NCBI GenBank assembly: GCA_019096065.1
Contig: JAGUCH010000006.1
Coordinates: 2,314,001-2,378,000, forward strand
Source: Paracyclopina nana
Taxonomy: Eukaryota > Arthropoda > Copepoda > Cyclopoida > Cyclopettidae
Length of the DNA stretch: 64,000 nucleotides
Reading direction: 5' to 3'
Part shown: in pieces, positions 39,401 to 48,430 of the stretch
How positions within the stretch are numbered: the stretch's first letter is position 1
Layout of the letters: each line of letters opens with the position of its first letter
Notes under the pieces: model-generated
The model's database searches: none
What the model was told of the DNA's origin: nothing
What the model saw: only the letters and a program-made list of their open reading frames with translations
Made by a program: the position numbers and the translations under genes

Positions 39401-42400
39401 GCGCCTTGACATGCCCAGAGTGTCGAGTGGCTGGCCAGCGAACTTTTCCATGTTGTAGCGGAGCATATCCTGAAGCTTGCCTTCCATGGGGTCAGACTTG
39501 GGAATCCGCCCTGTGGACATGAGTGGTGGGACAGAGAGAGGCAGGTGCAGTGACAGGGACATGTGGTTAGTGTTCAAAGGGGGGAAGTGGTTGGCGATAG
39601 AGGCTGTGAGCTGGCTGGCGCTGGGAGTACTGGGAAAAGTCAGGGGACCCTGAGGCTCTTCACTAGACAGCTTCTGTGGGCTCTTGCTTTCTTCTGCTCT
39701 CGAGGGACTGCCAATGTCACCCTCACTGTGGGCCTTGTCGTCACCTCCGTTGGTCAAGCTGTGCTCGTCGTGGCTCAAGTTGGAGTTCTCCTCAGGGCCA
39801 GGAGAGGGCCTGCCATTGGAAGGCGTGCCTGGGGCCTCCCTGATATCCGGACTGGAAGGGCTCTTTCGCCCTGCAGATCCCGAAGTCATGACTGGCCCAG
39901 AGCTGATGGGAGGAGTCAGGGGCGAGCACGACAGGGCAGTCAGGCCTGCTAAGGGACCCTGCTCGAACGAGCCTAATGTTCTACGCCACTGGGCCAGCAT
40001 TTCGTCGTTCATGATCCCAAGGGTAGGGTCGACTGCTCCCCCTGAGGACTGGAAGAGCGGGTGCCTGATGGGGCCTCCAAGTCCTGGGAAGTTTGAGCCT
40101 ACATTGAGAAGCAGATACTGCAGATATGCGCTGTATATACACACCAAATTTTGCAGTGATTTATTGTCGTGGTAGCGGCAGAGGCAGCAGCCGCGCGAAG
40201 TTGAGTAAGAGGGAGAAAAAGTTCAAAGAGTCTAGCAAAGTTTGAAAAGGATCTGGTCTTTGATTATTGCAGATATAGGCAATGCGGCAGAGCTTCTTCC
40301 TCCCCTGGTCACTGATTAGTAGCACTAGAGCTACTTTAGGGTTGTTGCAGTCTGCTCCTCGCCTCACTTCCTTTGAGGGGGCATTATAAAAAAATCACAA
40401 CTTTGCCGCAACGTTACATGCCTGCCAATCGTAGCTATTATGATATTGAAGTTTGGCGACTTGAGTGGCACGCAAAGTGCTCGCACGCTACTTGTACAAC
40501 CGGCAGCAGCAAACTTTCTAGATCGCCGTAAGATCTTACTGTGAATAATAATCATGCTGCACATTTTCTATTAGAAAGCCATGAAGGCAGCAGGCAATTT
40601 TGAGCCGCCCTGTGCTAAGAATTATACACCACTTCTATATATAAAGTAGCAGCAGCGCGCAACGCAAAGGAGTTGCTTTTTTATGCCATGCTCCATTTCA
40701 CATGTTCACGCAACATGAGAGCACGTCACGCACTGCATTGACAGTATGAGGCATATAACATTGTGATTTGTGCGAGTCTTATGGTTTTCCATCAACACTG
40801 CTTACCTTGCATGTCTGCGAATGCTTTGAGCGCAGGGCTGGCTTGTTGAATGGCTTTGGCTCGTTCCACCAGCAACATTTCCAGGGTTGGGCCTCCACTG
40901 GATCCTGACCCCGGCGAGGTTTGGCTGGACCCTCCCATATTGGAGAGGGAAGGGGGCAAAGGGGGCGGGGGCGTCAGGGAGGAAGAAGGAGGCCCACTTT
41001 TCGAGCCCAGGTTGCCCATCGTTTTAAGCAGCCTAGAAAATCATCGAGAAAATTATGCATAGGTCCAAACACCCCTGCAATAATGTACTATACGGTAGCC
41101 AATTCCTAGAAATATTAATAGCTTTTGCACAGCTTATGGTGGAAGTGTGCATTTTAAAGCGGAACCAGAACGATTATGACTTGTTTCGTCGATACCAAAA
41201 ATGAATGGCAATCGTTTAGCATGCAAAACAAATCGTCACATACAAAAAAGCAACTTGGTATAGTATACTATTGTAGTCTCGCGGTTGCCATTAATATTGC
41301 AAATACTAGAACACAACAAAACCCTTCAACCACAGAAGACAAAATCGACACGAAATATCAGCTTTGTTCATTTCCACGACGACCCAGCCAGAACAGGCCA
41401 AAGAAGGATTTATTGCTCTTGATGCTATATTCACCATAAAATGTGTTGGGTCTCGCAAGGTGTAAAAAAGGGGGCATAGAAGTGTACCCACAAGGCACAG
41501 GATTGTATTGTGGTTTTCTTTGCAAAGAGTTCGACTCACGATCACACTCCTCTGTCACGAACATTTGAGTGAAGGAAGAGCAGAAAAAAGATGCTCTTCG
41601 TGCGCCCTTCCACGGCTATAAATCAAGCTTTTAATCGTAACTTTGAGCAAGAGGGAGAAAAGTGGAGTGAATCCAAAATGCTTGTTTATGACATGGTTTG
41701 ATTGCCTTTCATGACATCCTGGTTTTCACCACCGGCCGCTACACTTCTGTAATGGTCGTACTAGTATGGCAATAACAGATCGGTTGCGGCTAAATAGCAC
41801 ATAAAATGGCTCTCGACAGCCTCTACCTTTTTTGATAGAGAGAGCGAGGGGGACTTGACTTTTTTGCCTTGTTTGTTATCGTATGTCTCGATATCGTTCG
41901 TGTTCTGCTGTGACTAGAGCTATTTTCCCCTTTCATTTGATTGATTTGCTCCTCTTTGATTTGGCTACCACCATAATAATACTACCCTGATTACGAGGAG
42001 CACAGTTTTCTAATGGAGCATTGGAATACTTACTGTACTTCTCTTTTCAGCAGCTCGTAATCGCTCTGTTGCTGGAGCTGCATTTGTAACTTGGCAATGG
42101 TCTTGGTGGCATCCTCAGATTCCCTTTTCAGCCGTTGAATCTGATCGTCAGACTCTTTCTTCAGCCTTGTCAAGGTGTCGTGCAACTCTTGCACCTTTCC
42201 GCTCAAGTCAGACGCCTGCTGAAGGGACCAGGAGCTGCTCACGTTGTTCTTCGCAGTATCTTCGTTATTATTGGTAGATGGCACCTGCAAGACAAAAATC
42301 AGCCATGTCATTCAGGCATGAAATGAGAGAGTGTTTTTCCCAAAATTCGAATTAATTGCCCATCAACACGACAATCTCAGCGCAGTGTACCCCTTCACTG

Positions 42401-45400
42401 CATACACTCCTCCCCTAGCTAGCCTAGCCTAACCTAACGAAAATTAAGAGATCCTTTCAAGCCCCCAAGGGCTAAAAATGATGACTGGAAATTCGGCTGC
42501 TGTCAGTCACAGATTGCAGGCTGTATACCCGAGCAGCCATGATGATGGGACGAAACTTTTGAAACACTCACAGGAAATGTGGCTCAAGAATATGTCTCTG
42601 TTGCTGCAGTAAAAAAGCTGCTGCGCGATGATGATTGAACTCTGGATTTTTTGATTCTGTCACACCTACAGAGCACAACAACGCACATCTTTGGGGCGGA
42701 TACACTGTGTCACCGCAATAATTGGCCCTAGTAACCCCCATTTGACAGCAGCAGGCTGTATTCATCCCTGTGGAAATCTTGAGGATTTCTCTCCGTATTT
42801 GAAGCTATTCTCGACTTGCGAGCGGGAAATAATGTCTGGGCGATTATTTTTGAAAGTAACAGCCGCGGCGCCTACCCACCAATTGAACAATCAAATGATC
42901 AAATTAGGCAAATTTCATTGTTTCGCCGCCGCGCATTTGCAAAATATTGCGCTCCTCGTAATGATGATGGGACTGCAGTCGCGCAAGTGACAATTCTGCT
43001 GGGAGTTTCATTATGGTGGATAAAAAAACTCGTCTGGAAAAAATGAGATCCAATTGGAGCAGCAGCAAAGGGTGCTGCTATTTCTGAAAGTGGGTTTTAT
43101 TACATAGAGCACGCAAAGAAGTCACCCACACGTGATTTGTGCATTTGCCAGAAGTATTATGATTATCGTGTTAGGGGCCGAATTCCAGCCACCCAAATAG
43201 GCCCTAAATTGCTAGTTTTGCCTTACTTCTGAACCAATTGTCACTTGGTTCCACCTCCTCAGAGTAGTCTACTCTGTAATAATAAAGCTAGCTGCTCACT
43301 CTGGCATAAGTACAAAAGCTAAATGGAAGAAAAGCTTTCAATGTTACGCCCACACGACTTGGCCATTAATTCCTCTTTGGTAATTGATAAAGCCAAACCA
43401 CCACGAAGATGTAACGCTAAATGAAGCTGAGGAGAAAAACTGGCTTGAGCTAGTTGCAAATCCTAAATAAGCAAAATGATCATAATGGGTTTGTTTGGTT
43501 GCATGGCCAATACTGAATCGAGATGGTTTCTGAACGCGAATTTTAATGTGGTTGTCGTGACAGCAGAGCCTGCTCGCTAGGTCTGCAGAATGACAGGCAG
43601 ACAGACATTTCGAGTTGATATGCCATCATTAGATGCGATGAGCCATATCGTGTGCAAATCCCATAGTGAAAAAAGTTTGCTATTTGCATCATTTGTGATG
43701 CAGACTTCGACCAGCAGCGTCGACAGCACAGCATGTCATTCCTGAAGATAATATTACCTTTTGAAGGAGAGCAGCCAAAAAAAGGGCTTTCTTCTCCTTC
43801 GCCATCATCAACAAGCTTGCTTTGTTCTAAATCATAACCAGGGAATTTTGAGAGGCCCTCGAGGATTTTTTGCCCTTACACTTCCAGTAATATTTGGCAA
43901 TATAGTACCTACCTACCTACCTCTTTGGCGAAGGTCTCGGGCAAAAAATTTATGGCACTTTTTTGTTTGAGACCGCAGGCAAAGTATGCGAAAAGATAAC
44001 GCTCCAGTCACAAAAAGAAGAAATAGGGGAGGTAATAATAATACTGCAGCAGCAGCTCAGTCAGAAATGTCCATCCACCTTTTGACGAGTTGAAGACCAA
44101 AAATAGTATTGCCTATAATAACTGGTCTCCATATGGCATCCCTTCAACTCGAAGTAATTCCGCTAGAATGATGTTGTGTATACTTTGGGCGAACGTAATT
44201 ACCCCCCAAAAAACGAGAGTTTTGTGCCATTAATTGACATGTGTAGTAGGCAGGCGGAGCATGATTTATGCCAACCTTCAGCAGCCATATCGTTCATATC
44301 TTTGACTATAGAGAAAAGGACCAAAATCCATATGATTTATTGCCCAAAAGTTTGCATCGTCGCCACGCAAAGCTTGGCTATTCCAATATGCGAATTCTGC
44401 CAGTCATAATTTTTGAGCTGCTACGCAAGTTTATGTGAAGGAGCAATTATCTTAATCTCTTTTTCAGTCATGAATTTTGAGCCTCATGAAGAAAGGGTGA
44501 GGATTGATTGCTCCTCAAAAGGCCGCCTAAAAAATTGTAATTTACGAGCGAGTCCATGATAATTGTTTATGAGCCTGGAAAACGACGACGTCGTCGTCGT
44601 TGGTTGGTTAGTTCTAAAATGCCCATTCCATTTTACAGTTTTTAATTGCGCGAGCCATAACTTGCGGCAGCTGCCCAACCACCAAATTATGTATACAGCG
44701 GCAGCGAGTCAATCACCACCGTTGCGTTTTTCTTGATTTTGCAAATAATGTCTCACGTTTCGAGCGTGTAATTGTAAATTGCATGGCTTGGTTTTATCCT
44801 CCGTACAACTCCAACAGAAGCTTCCAAACCAGGTAGATCCATCAAGAGTCAAGAGTTGGCATGGCACGACCAGCAAGCTTTGCGCTGGCCATTATGCTTG
44901 TCACATTGGGGGAAAAGGGGGGCTTGGAATTCGCTGCTCATTTTGGTACAAAGGCAAATTTCTCCCTAGTTTCGTGGGGGCCTGATCATGTGCTGCAATT
45001 ATGGCAGCTGACACATGCCATGCCATAAATACTCGTCGTCGCCTGACAAGCGCAAATCGCAATAAAAGCAGTCGTCGTGTTTTTTACGTGTGCATAGAAT
45101 TCGCGGAAAAATCGTGGATTCTATACGCAGATGTCATCACATGATCCCGTCTGAAATGGTTGAAGAAAGATGACGGAGCAGGAATCCAGTACGAACCCAT
45201 TGGCATTTGGGAATTGGGAGGAGGCGTGGGTTGATGACTGACAAGTTCTGCGCGTGGAGCTCGCGAACGAAAGAGAAATGGCGATGACTGTGAAGACGAC
45301 ATCAAGGCTCGAATCTTCAAGTATGTTTACCCAACATTGCATGCGCCTCCTCAGCCCACTACAGCCAACAAACATGGCGTACAGCTCACAGAAGGGGCGA

Positions 45401-48265
45401 GACATGCACATGAATTTTACCAACCCGAAGAAATTAATTTCCTCGATTGCGAGCTAACGCAGAAGTAAGCTAGAGCGCTCCTATACATATGTGCGCGCGG
45501 GCGCTCTGACAAAGGCTAAAAAAGAAATAAATGAGGACTTGACTGTTGATGGAAATGACAGGGTGTTTATCAAAAAACGAAGCACACAAAAGACACACCG
45601 AGAGACTTAGCAGGTATGTGAAGTAGGTAGGCGCGAGGAGACAAAGCGGGGTCAACTGACATAGGTTGCGTGAGTGTCTCTGCCGCGCGTTTCTTCAACA
45701 CCATGAATATCTCCTTGTCATGTGGTAATTGAAAGCAAATGCATCACCGCGGCAGGAGACTGTATGAATTGTGAGCTGGCTCACATATGGCAACGACGAC
45801 TATATACGCTCCTATCGCATCGGAGGAATCTGGCTCGCCGGCAGGCAAGCCATTCTAATGCTACGCTGGCTTGGCTTCTTATATCGTGAATCAAGTTTCA
45901 TTTTTGAGCCGTGTGCTGCCAAGAAATGCTATCAATAGTATGGCGGCAAAGGGGCGCGAGCCGGCCCCAAGTTTCACTCGGGCCAGCAGCTTGGAGGTGA
46001 ATTATAAGTTTGCTCGCTTGATGGACACACCGCGAGCCAGATCGAAACGTCCGATGTCTGAATATCCAATTATGGCGTGGGTTATCTGGCCAGGATCTGA
46101 GCCCAATCGTGAGGAGTCAGGTAGAGAAATTTTCCGAGCTGCTGCTGCTGCGCACTTGGCACAGATTCTCCTCGAACGCCAATCGCCGATAGCCGATCAC
46201 CGAACGAGGCGACCAACCAATCACCGAATCATCCAAGTCGAGCAGGCCCGAATTTTCAAGCTCTCCAGCTCTGGCTGCTGCTGCAGCTCTCGAGACTTCA
46301 AAAGAGAGCGTCGACGTCGTCGAATCTCTTGCAAGAAAATAGAGAGCTCCTTCCTTTCGGCAGAACAAAAAAACAAGGGAAATAGCTCCACATTTTTGTC
46401 GTCAAATTTGGCAAGAGGCCAGCAGCAGCCGAAGATTTCGCCAACAACGGGGGGAAGCTAGGTTTGCAAAATTTGGCTTCCAATTTGTAATCCATACCCC
46501 GTTGTCTAGTGCGGCCATCAAAGTGCCAAGACGACAGTTTTTTGCTCTGACCTTTGATTCCGTGAACTGAGAAGTAGCTTGAATCGTCGAAGGGGGAAGG
46601 AGGTTATACAGAGAGACAAAGATCTGCATTTTCCAGTTTATGTTTCAGCGATTTTGTGCGGAATAAAATTCATCTTGATAACGCGTTCGCCAGCAGCAAA
46701 AAATCGTGGCCTCACCTTTGCGATAAATATCAACAATTTCCTTGGGAAACGTTATTAATTACTACTTTAGCTAGTCCGCAGAAGCAGCAGCATTGAAAAA
46801 GGAGCTAGGCGAATGGAAAAAGTACGAGTATGCGGCTCAAAAACGCTAATTTGTGGCATTATCAGAAAACTCCACTGCTACTACTGCCTTATCGCAATTG
46901 TCATGCGATCGCACTATGGGCTTTGTGGGACTAGTAAAAAATCACAACATAGGGCGACAGGAAATGGAGCATGGTGAGATTTTCCTGCACACTGTGTGAC
47001 TGATAACGCGCTACTCTACTCTATGCTAACGCTCGCAAGCGCGCGCGCACATGTAGCATATGCTAACGAAGTCAAAATTGTTAATTGACACGACGACCGA
47101 GCAAAGGAGTAAGCCATGAGCAAAAACAATGAGAAAACTTCCTGACAAATCTTAATGAGTAATCTTGATGAATAATGCTCGTCTCCCTTGAAGCTAACTA
47201 AAAATATATCTGGAGGTCTGATCTTCTGACGAAAATTAGTAGAAGTGAAATCATGGCTGCATGAAGTTCTGAATGAGATCATTATCTGCCAATACGGTAA
47301 AAAGTGCTTTTAATTAGGCAAGGTCTGCAGCAAAATTAACTGTCATGGTAACATGCATCTGATGGCAGGACCAAGCACTCTTCTACAGATCGAGGTGTCG
47401 CAAAAAAATCGGGAAAATAGAGGGTTGGGTGGATAAAAAATGCCAACGATAATTCTGCACGCGATCTTTGCATGATTGTGTTCTCTTGACCAGCCGAGCC
47501 ACGCATGAGCTCATTGAAGGGGAAAAAATCACCCAATCAAATGTGAAATGAAGCCTCCAAAGGAAAAAGTTTGCTCTTTCAACCAAAAACTAGTTTGTGG
47601 CTACTGTAAAACAATTGGCCATAAATAGCCAAGAAACAAAACCACAGTCAAACAAGATTACATCTAAATTTTCACATTTAGCACAACCAGCGTTATTACA
47701 GTGGAGAAAAACCACGAGGAGCTGCAGCAGCCTTGCAAAAGCATTTATTAGAGCTGCAATTGTTGTGATTTTCGCTGCCAACAGCTGTTTAGGCACAGAC
47801 ACAACCGCGTGAGAAACTCGGCTAATCAGTTAAGTCAACATGTACATCAATACAATATACCAATCCGCCATTCTCTCATCAAAAAGGCCAAAAAGCAGAA
47901 AAGGCTAAAAATCCACCTCTGCTATTTTGCCACCCTAATGCTCGTGATCCAAGCTAAAAGGCCTTGACTTACCCCAGAGTCTTCTTCGTGAGATCCGTCC
48001 TCGTCTCCACTACTGTTATTGTTTTTGTGCAAATCACTGGCGTGATCGGTTGGAGAAGAAGCTGCAGATCGATTGCTGGGTCGACTCTTTCTAAGCTTGG
48101 TCTCAGATGATAAGTCTGGCATGTTTTCCAACAACTCGTTTCTCGACGAACCACCACATTCGTCAGCAGCTGAATGAATTGCTGTTGGCTCACGAACCAT
48201 GGCACTTGAACTTCTGGTCACCTCAGTCATGGAGTCTGATCTGATTATGAACCAAACTAACTTTC
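35314..48265 (-). CDS. ct: Cut (CUX/CDP family) transcription factor, ten coding exons
   Basis: Nuclear DNA-binding regulator with three CUT repeats and a homeodomain; in arthropods Cut specifies cell fate in sensory organs, wing margin and other tissues (family knowledge). Exons (minus strand): 48265-47973, 42284-42034, 41032-40806, 40098-39136, 38234-38059, 37899-37500, 37403-37213, 37147-36883, 36817-36495, 36429-35314. All junctions are GT-AG and phases match throughout. The product is 1389 aa from the first in-frame Met of the first exon. Domains by residue: acidic/Ser-rich 1-100, coiled coil about 104-176, CUT1 about 467-552, CUT2 about 811-898, CUT3 about 994-1079, homeodomain about 1125-1184, conserved tail motifs near 1303-1318 and 1351-1358. 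Basic KRKR at 1082-1085 is a likely nuclear signal. Drosophila Cut is longer, mainly through its N-terminal low-complexity region. The N-terminus is uncertain; the rest is very secure. Confidence 0.97.
36495..36817 (-). CDS. ct: cut exon 9, linker and start of CUT repeat 3
   Basis: The acceptor is TTTTCACTTACAG before 36817 and the donor is AAAAG|GTAACA at 36495/36494. It completes Phe911 and encodes residues 912-1018. A Pro/Leu/Gly-rich linker leads into [20 protein letters not shown] and [13 protein letters not shown], which match the start of CUT3 in Drosophila (VYEMAALTQDLDTHDITTK). The exon stops inside the CUT3 fold, in phase 0. Confidence 0.97.
36883..37147 (-). CDS. ct: cut exon 8, main body of CUT repeat 2
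   Basis: The acceptor is ATCTTTTAG before 37147 and the donor is CCAT|GTAAGT at 36883/36882. It encodes residues 823-910 plus one base of Phe911. It contains [20 protein letters not shown] and [20 protein letters not shown], nearly identical to Drosophila CUT2, followed by the conserved [12 protein letters not shown]. It is one of the most conserved parts of the gene. Confidence 0.98.
37213..37403 (-). CDS. ct: cut exon 7, start of CUT repeat 2
   Basis: The acceptor is TTTTCCCCTCAG before 37403 and the donor is CGG|GTAAGT at 37213/37212. It completes Gly759 and encodes residues 760-822. It carries [18 protein letters not shown], almost identical to the Drosophila segment before CUT2, then [20 protein letters not shown], the N-terminal edge of CUT2. 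It ends VVRR in phase 0. Confidence 0.96.
37500..37899 (-). CDS. ct: cut exon 6, Gln-rich linker
   Basis: The acceptor is CAATTCTCAG before 37899 and the donor is CTAG|GTAAGC at 37500/37499. It encodes residues 626-758 plus one base of Gly759. The block [18 protein letters not shown] matches MARLYQELIART of Drosophila Cut. A helical, Gln-rich stretch follows (about 640-720), then a Pro/Ser/Glu tail. It is probably a flexible interaction or transactivation linker between CUT1 and CUT2. Confidence 0.93.
38059..38234 (-). CDS. ct: cut exon 5, [10 protein letters not shown] linker
   Basis: The acceptor is CGTATTGCAG before 38234 and the donor is CCG|GTGAGT at 38059/38058. It completes Glu567 and encodes residues 568-625. 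It contains [16 protein letters not shown], which matches SEDRIAHILSEASSLM between CUT1 and CUT2 of Drosophila Cut; the rest is Ser/Gly-rich. Phase in and out agree with exons 4 and 6. Confidence 0.93.
38235..39135 (-). other. ct: Intron 4 of cut
   Basis: 901 nt between exons 4 and 5, interrupting codon 567 after its first base. I see nothing else in it. Confidence 0.88.
39136..40098 (-). CDS. ct: cut exon 4, linker and complete CUT repeat 1
   Basis: The acceptor is CTCAATGTAG before 40098 and the donor is AAAG|GTAACA at 39136/39135. It is 963 nt and encodes residues 247-566 plus split codons. About 200 residues of Ser/Pro/Gly-rich linker (many SP dipeptides, potential phosphorylation sites) precede [19 protein letters not shown], a block conserved just before CUT1 in Drosophila Cut. 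CUT1 (about 467-552) lies wholly in this exon and has the diagnostic [20 protein letters not shown] and [20 protein letters not shown] blocks. CUT1 works with CUT2 in rapid binding of CCAAT-type sites in vertebrate CUX1 (family knowledge). Confidence 0.97.
40099..40805 (-). other. ct: Intron 3 of cut
   Basis: 707 nt between exons 3 and 4, interrupting codon 246 after its first base. It contains short CAG and GC-alternating bits only. Confidence 0.88.
40806..41032 (-). CDS. ct: cut exon 3, Pro/Ser linker and conserved LLVER motif
   Basis: The acceptor is TTTTCTAG before 41032 and the donor is CAAG|GTAAGC at 40806/40805. It completes Gln170 and encodes residues 171-245 plus one base of Gly246. 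It begins [11 protein letters not shown], continuing the coiled-coil end, then has a Pro/Ser/Gly linker and the block [14 protein letters not shown]. That block matches FQALLIERTKALAAE of Drosophila Cut and VLLLEKNRSLQSEN of vertebrate CUX1, which ties this exon to the family. Confidence 0.9.
41033..42033 (-). other. ct: Intron 2 of cut
   Basis: 1001 nt between exons 2 and 3, interrupting codon 170 after its second base. It contains no recognisable coding or repeat feature. Confidence 0.85.
42034..42284 (-). CDS. ct: cut exon 2, coiled-coil region
   Basis: The acceptor is TTGTCTTGCAG before 42284 and the donor is CA|GTAAGT at 42034/42033. It encodes residues 87-169 and two bases of codon 170. 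From about residue 104 heptad-like Leu/Lys/Glu spacing predicts a coiled coil, with blocks such as [20 protein letters not shown]. It ends in [10 protein letters not shown], which resembles the ADYEEVKKEL segment at the end of the coiled coil of vertebrate CUX1 and of CASP. The frame runs into exon 3 to give REVQLLKTMG, matching the next block of the same vertebrate region. Role: probable dimerisation or partner binding. Confidence 0.9.
43907..43922. repeat. (ACCT)4 microsatellite
   Basis: Four perfect tetranucleotide units within intron 1 of cut. Confidence 0.95.
44582..44597. repeat. 16-bp perfect palindrome
   Basis: ACGACGACGTCGTCGT, within intron 1 of cut. Confidence 0.9.
45660..46470 (-). 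promoter_or_regulatory. GC-richer intronic island, possible internal promoter of cut
   Basis: The island is visibly richer in GC and CpG than the surrounding intron. On the minus strand it carries CCAAT-type boxes (read on + as CCAAT at 46179-46183 and 46217-46221), several ATCGCC/ATCACC variants, a TATATAG at 45806-45800 and a CTCACAAT about 34 nt further downstream that could serve as an initiator. An internal promoter here could make an isoform lacking exon 1. This is inference from composition and motifs only. Confidence 0.3.
47973..48265 (-). CDS. ct: cut exon 1 (most 5' coding exon found)
   Basis: The acceptor is a pyrimidine-rich run ending CTTGCAG just above 48265 and the donor is GGG|GTAAGT at 47973/47972. 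The exon carries 2 nt of a split codon plus 97 codons. The first Met (MTEVTR) is codon 12, with TCC before the ATG, a weak start context. The product is Ser/Asn/Asp/Glu rich, resembling the acidic N-terminal low-complexity part of Cut proteins, but I recognise no family motif in it. It ends in phase 0 and the next exon starts in phase 0. The frame stays open up to the acceptor, so this is either the first coding exon with a short 5' UTR piece or an internal exon with more coding sequence upstream. Confidence 0.65.
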
Positions 48266-48416
48266 CTGCAAGACGAAGATGGGAGACAAATTTGAGATTA
48301 GAAAGCAAACCTCTCAAGGGACCAACTACAATAATAATATTTCAAATTTCGCATTATGCAAGATGGGTGCTCTGGCGTACTATATGTAGTATTTGTTCAT
48401 AAATTTCGAGATACCA

Positions 48417-48430
48417 CTCTCTCTCTCTCT
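48417..48430. repeat. (CT)7 microsatellite
   Basis: Fourteen bases of alternating C and T just upstream of exon 1. A similar 18-base TC run lies at 55322-55339. Confidence 0.95.

Larger units (their letters stand above)
42285..47972 (-). other. ct: Intron 1 of cut (5.7 kb)
   Basis: Largest intron found in the gene, between exons 1 and 2, both in phase 0. It holds a GC-richer, CpG-containing island at about 45660-46470, an (ACCT)4 microsatellite at 43907-43922, a 16-bp palindrome at 44582-44597 and a (GC)5 run at 47039-47048. A + strand open frame at 45871-46461 is not supported as a gene. I see no additional cut exon. Confidence 0.75.

Noticed and set aside
42428..42437. CCTAACCTAA, considered as interstitial arthropod telomere repeat
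   Set aside because: Only two units; expected by chance.
45871..46461. 196-codon open frame on the + strand inside intron 1 of cut
   Set aside because: It starts at TTG (first ATG near 45940), has no recognisable domain, low-complexity Ser/Arg/Ala composition, and lies in a GC-rich island where stop codons are rarer.
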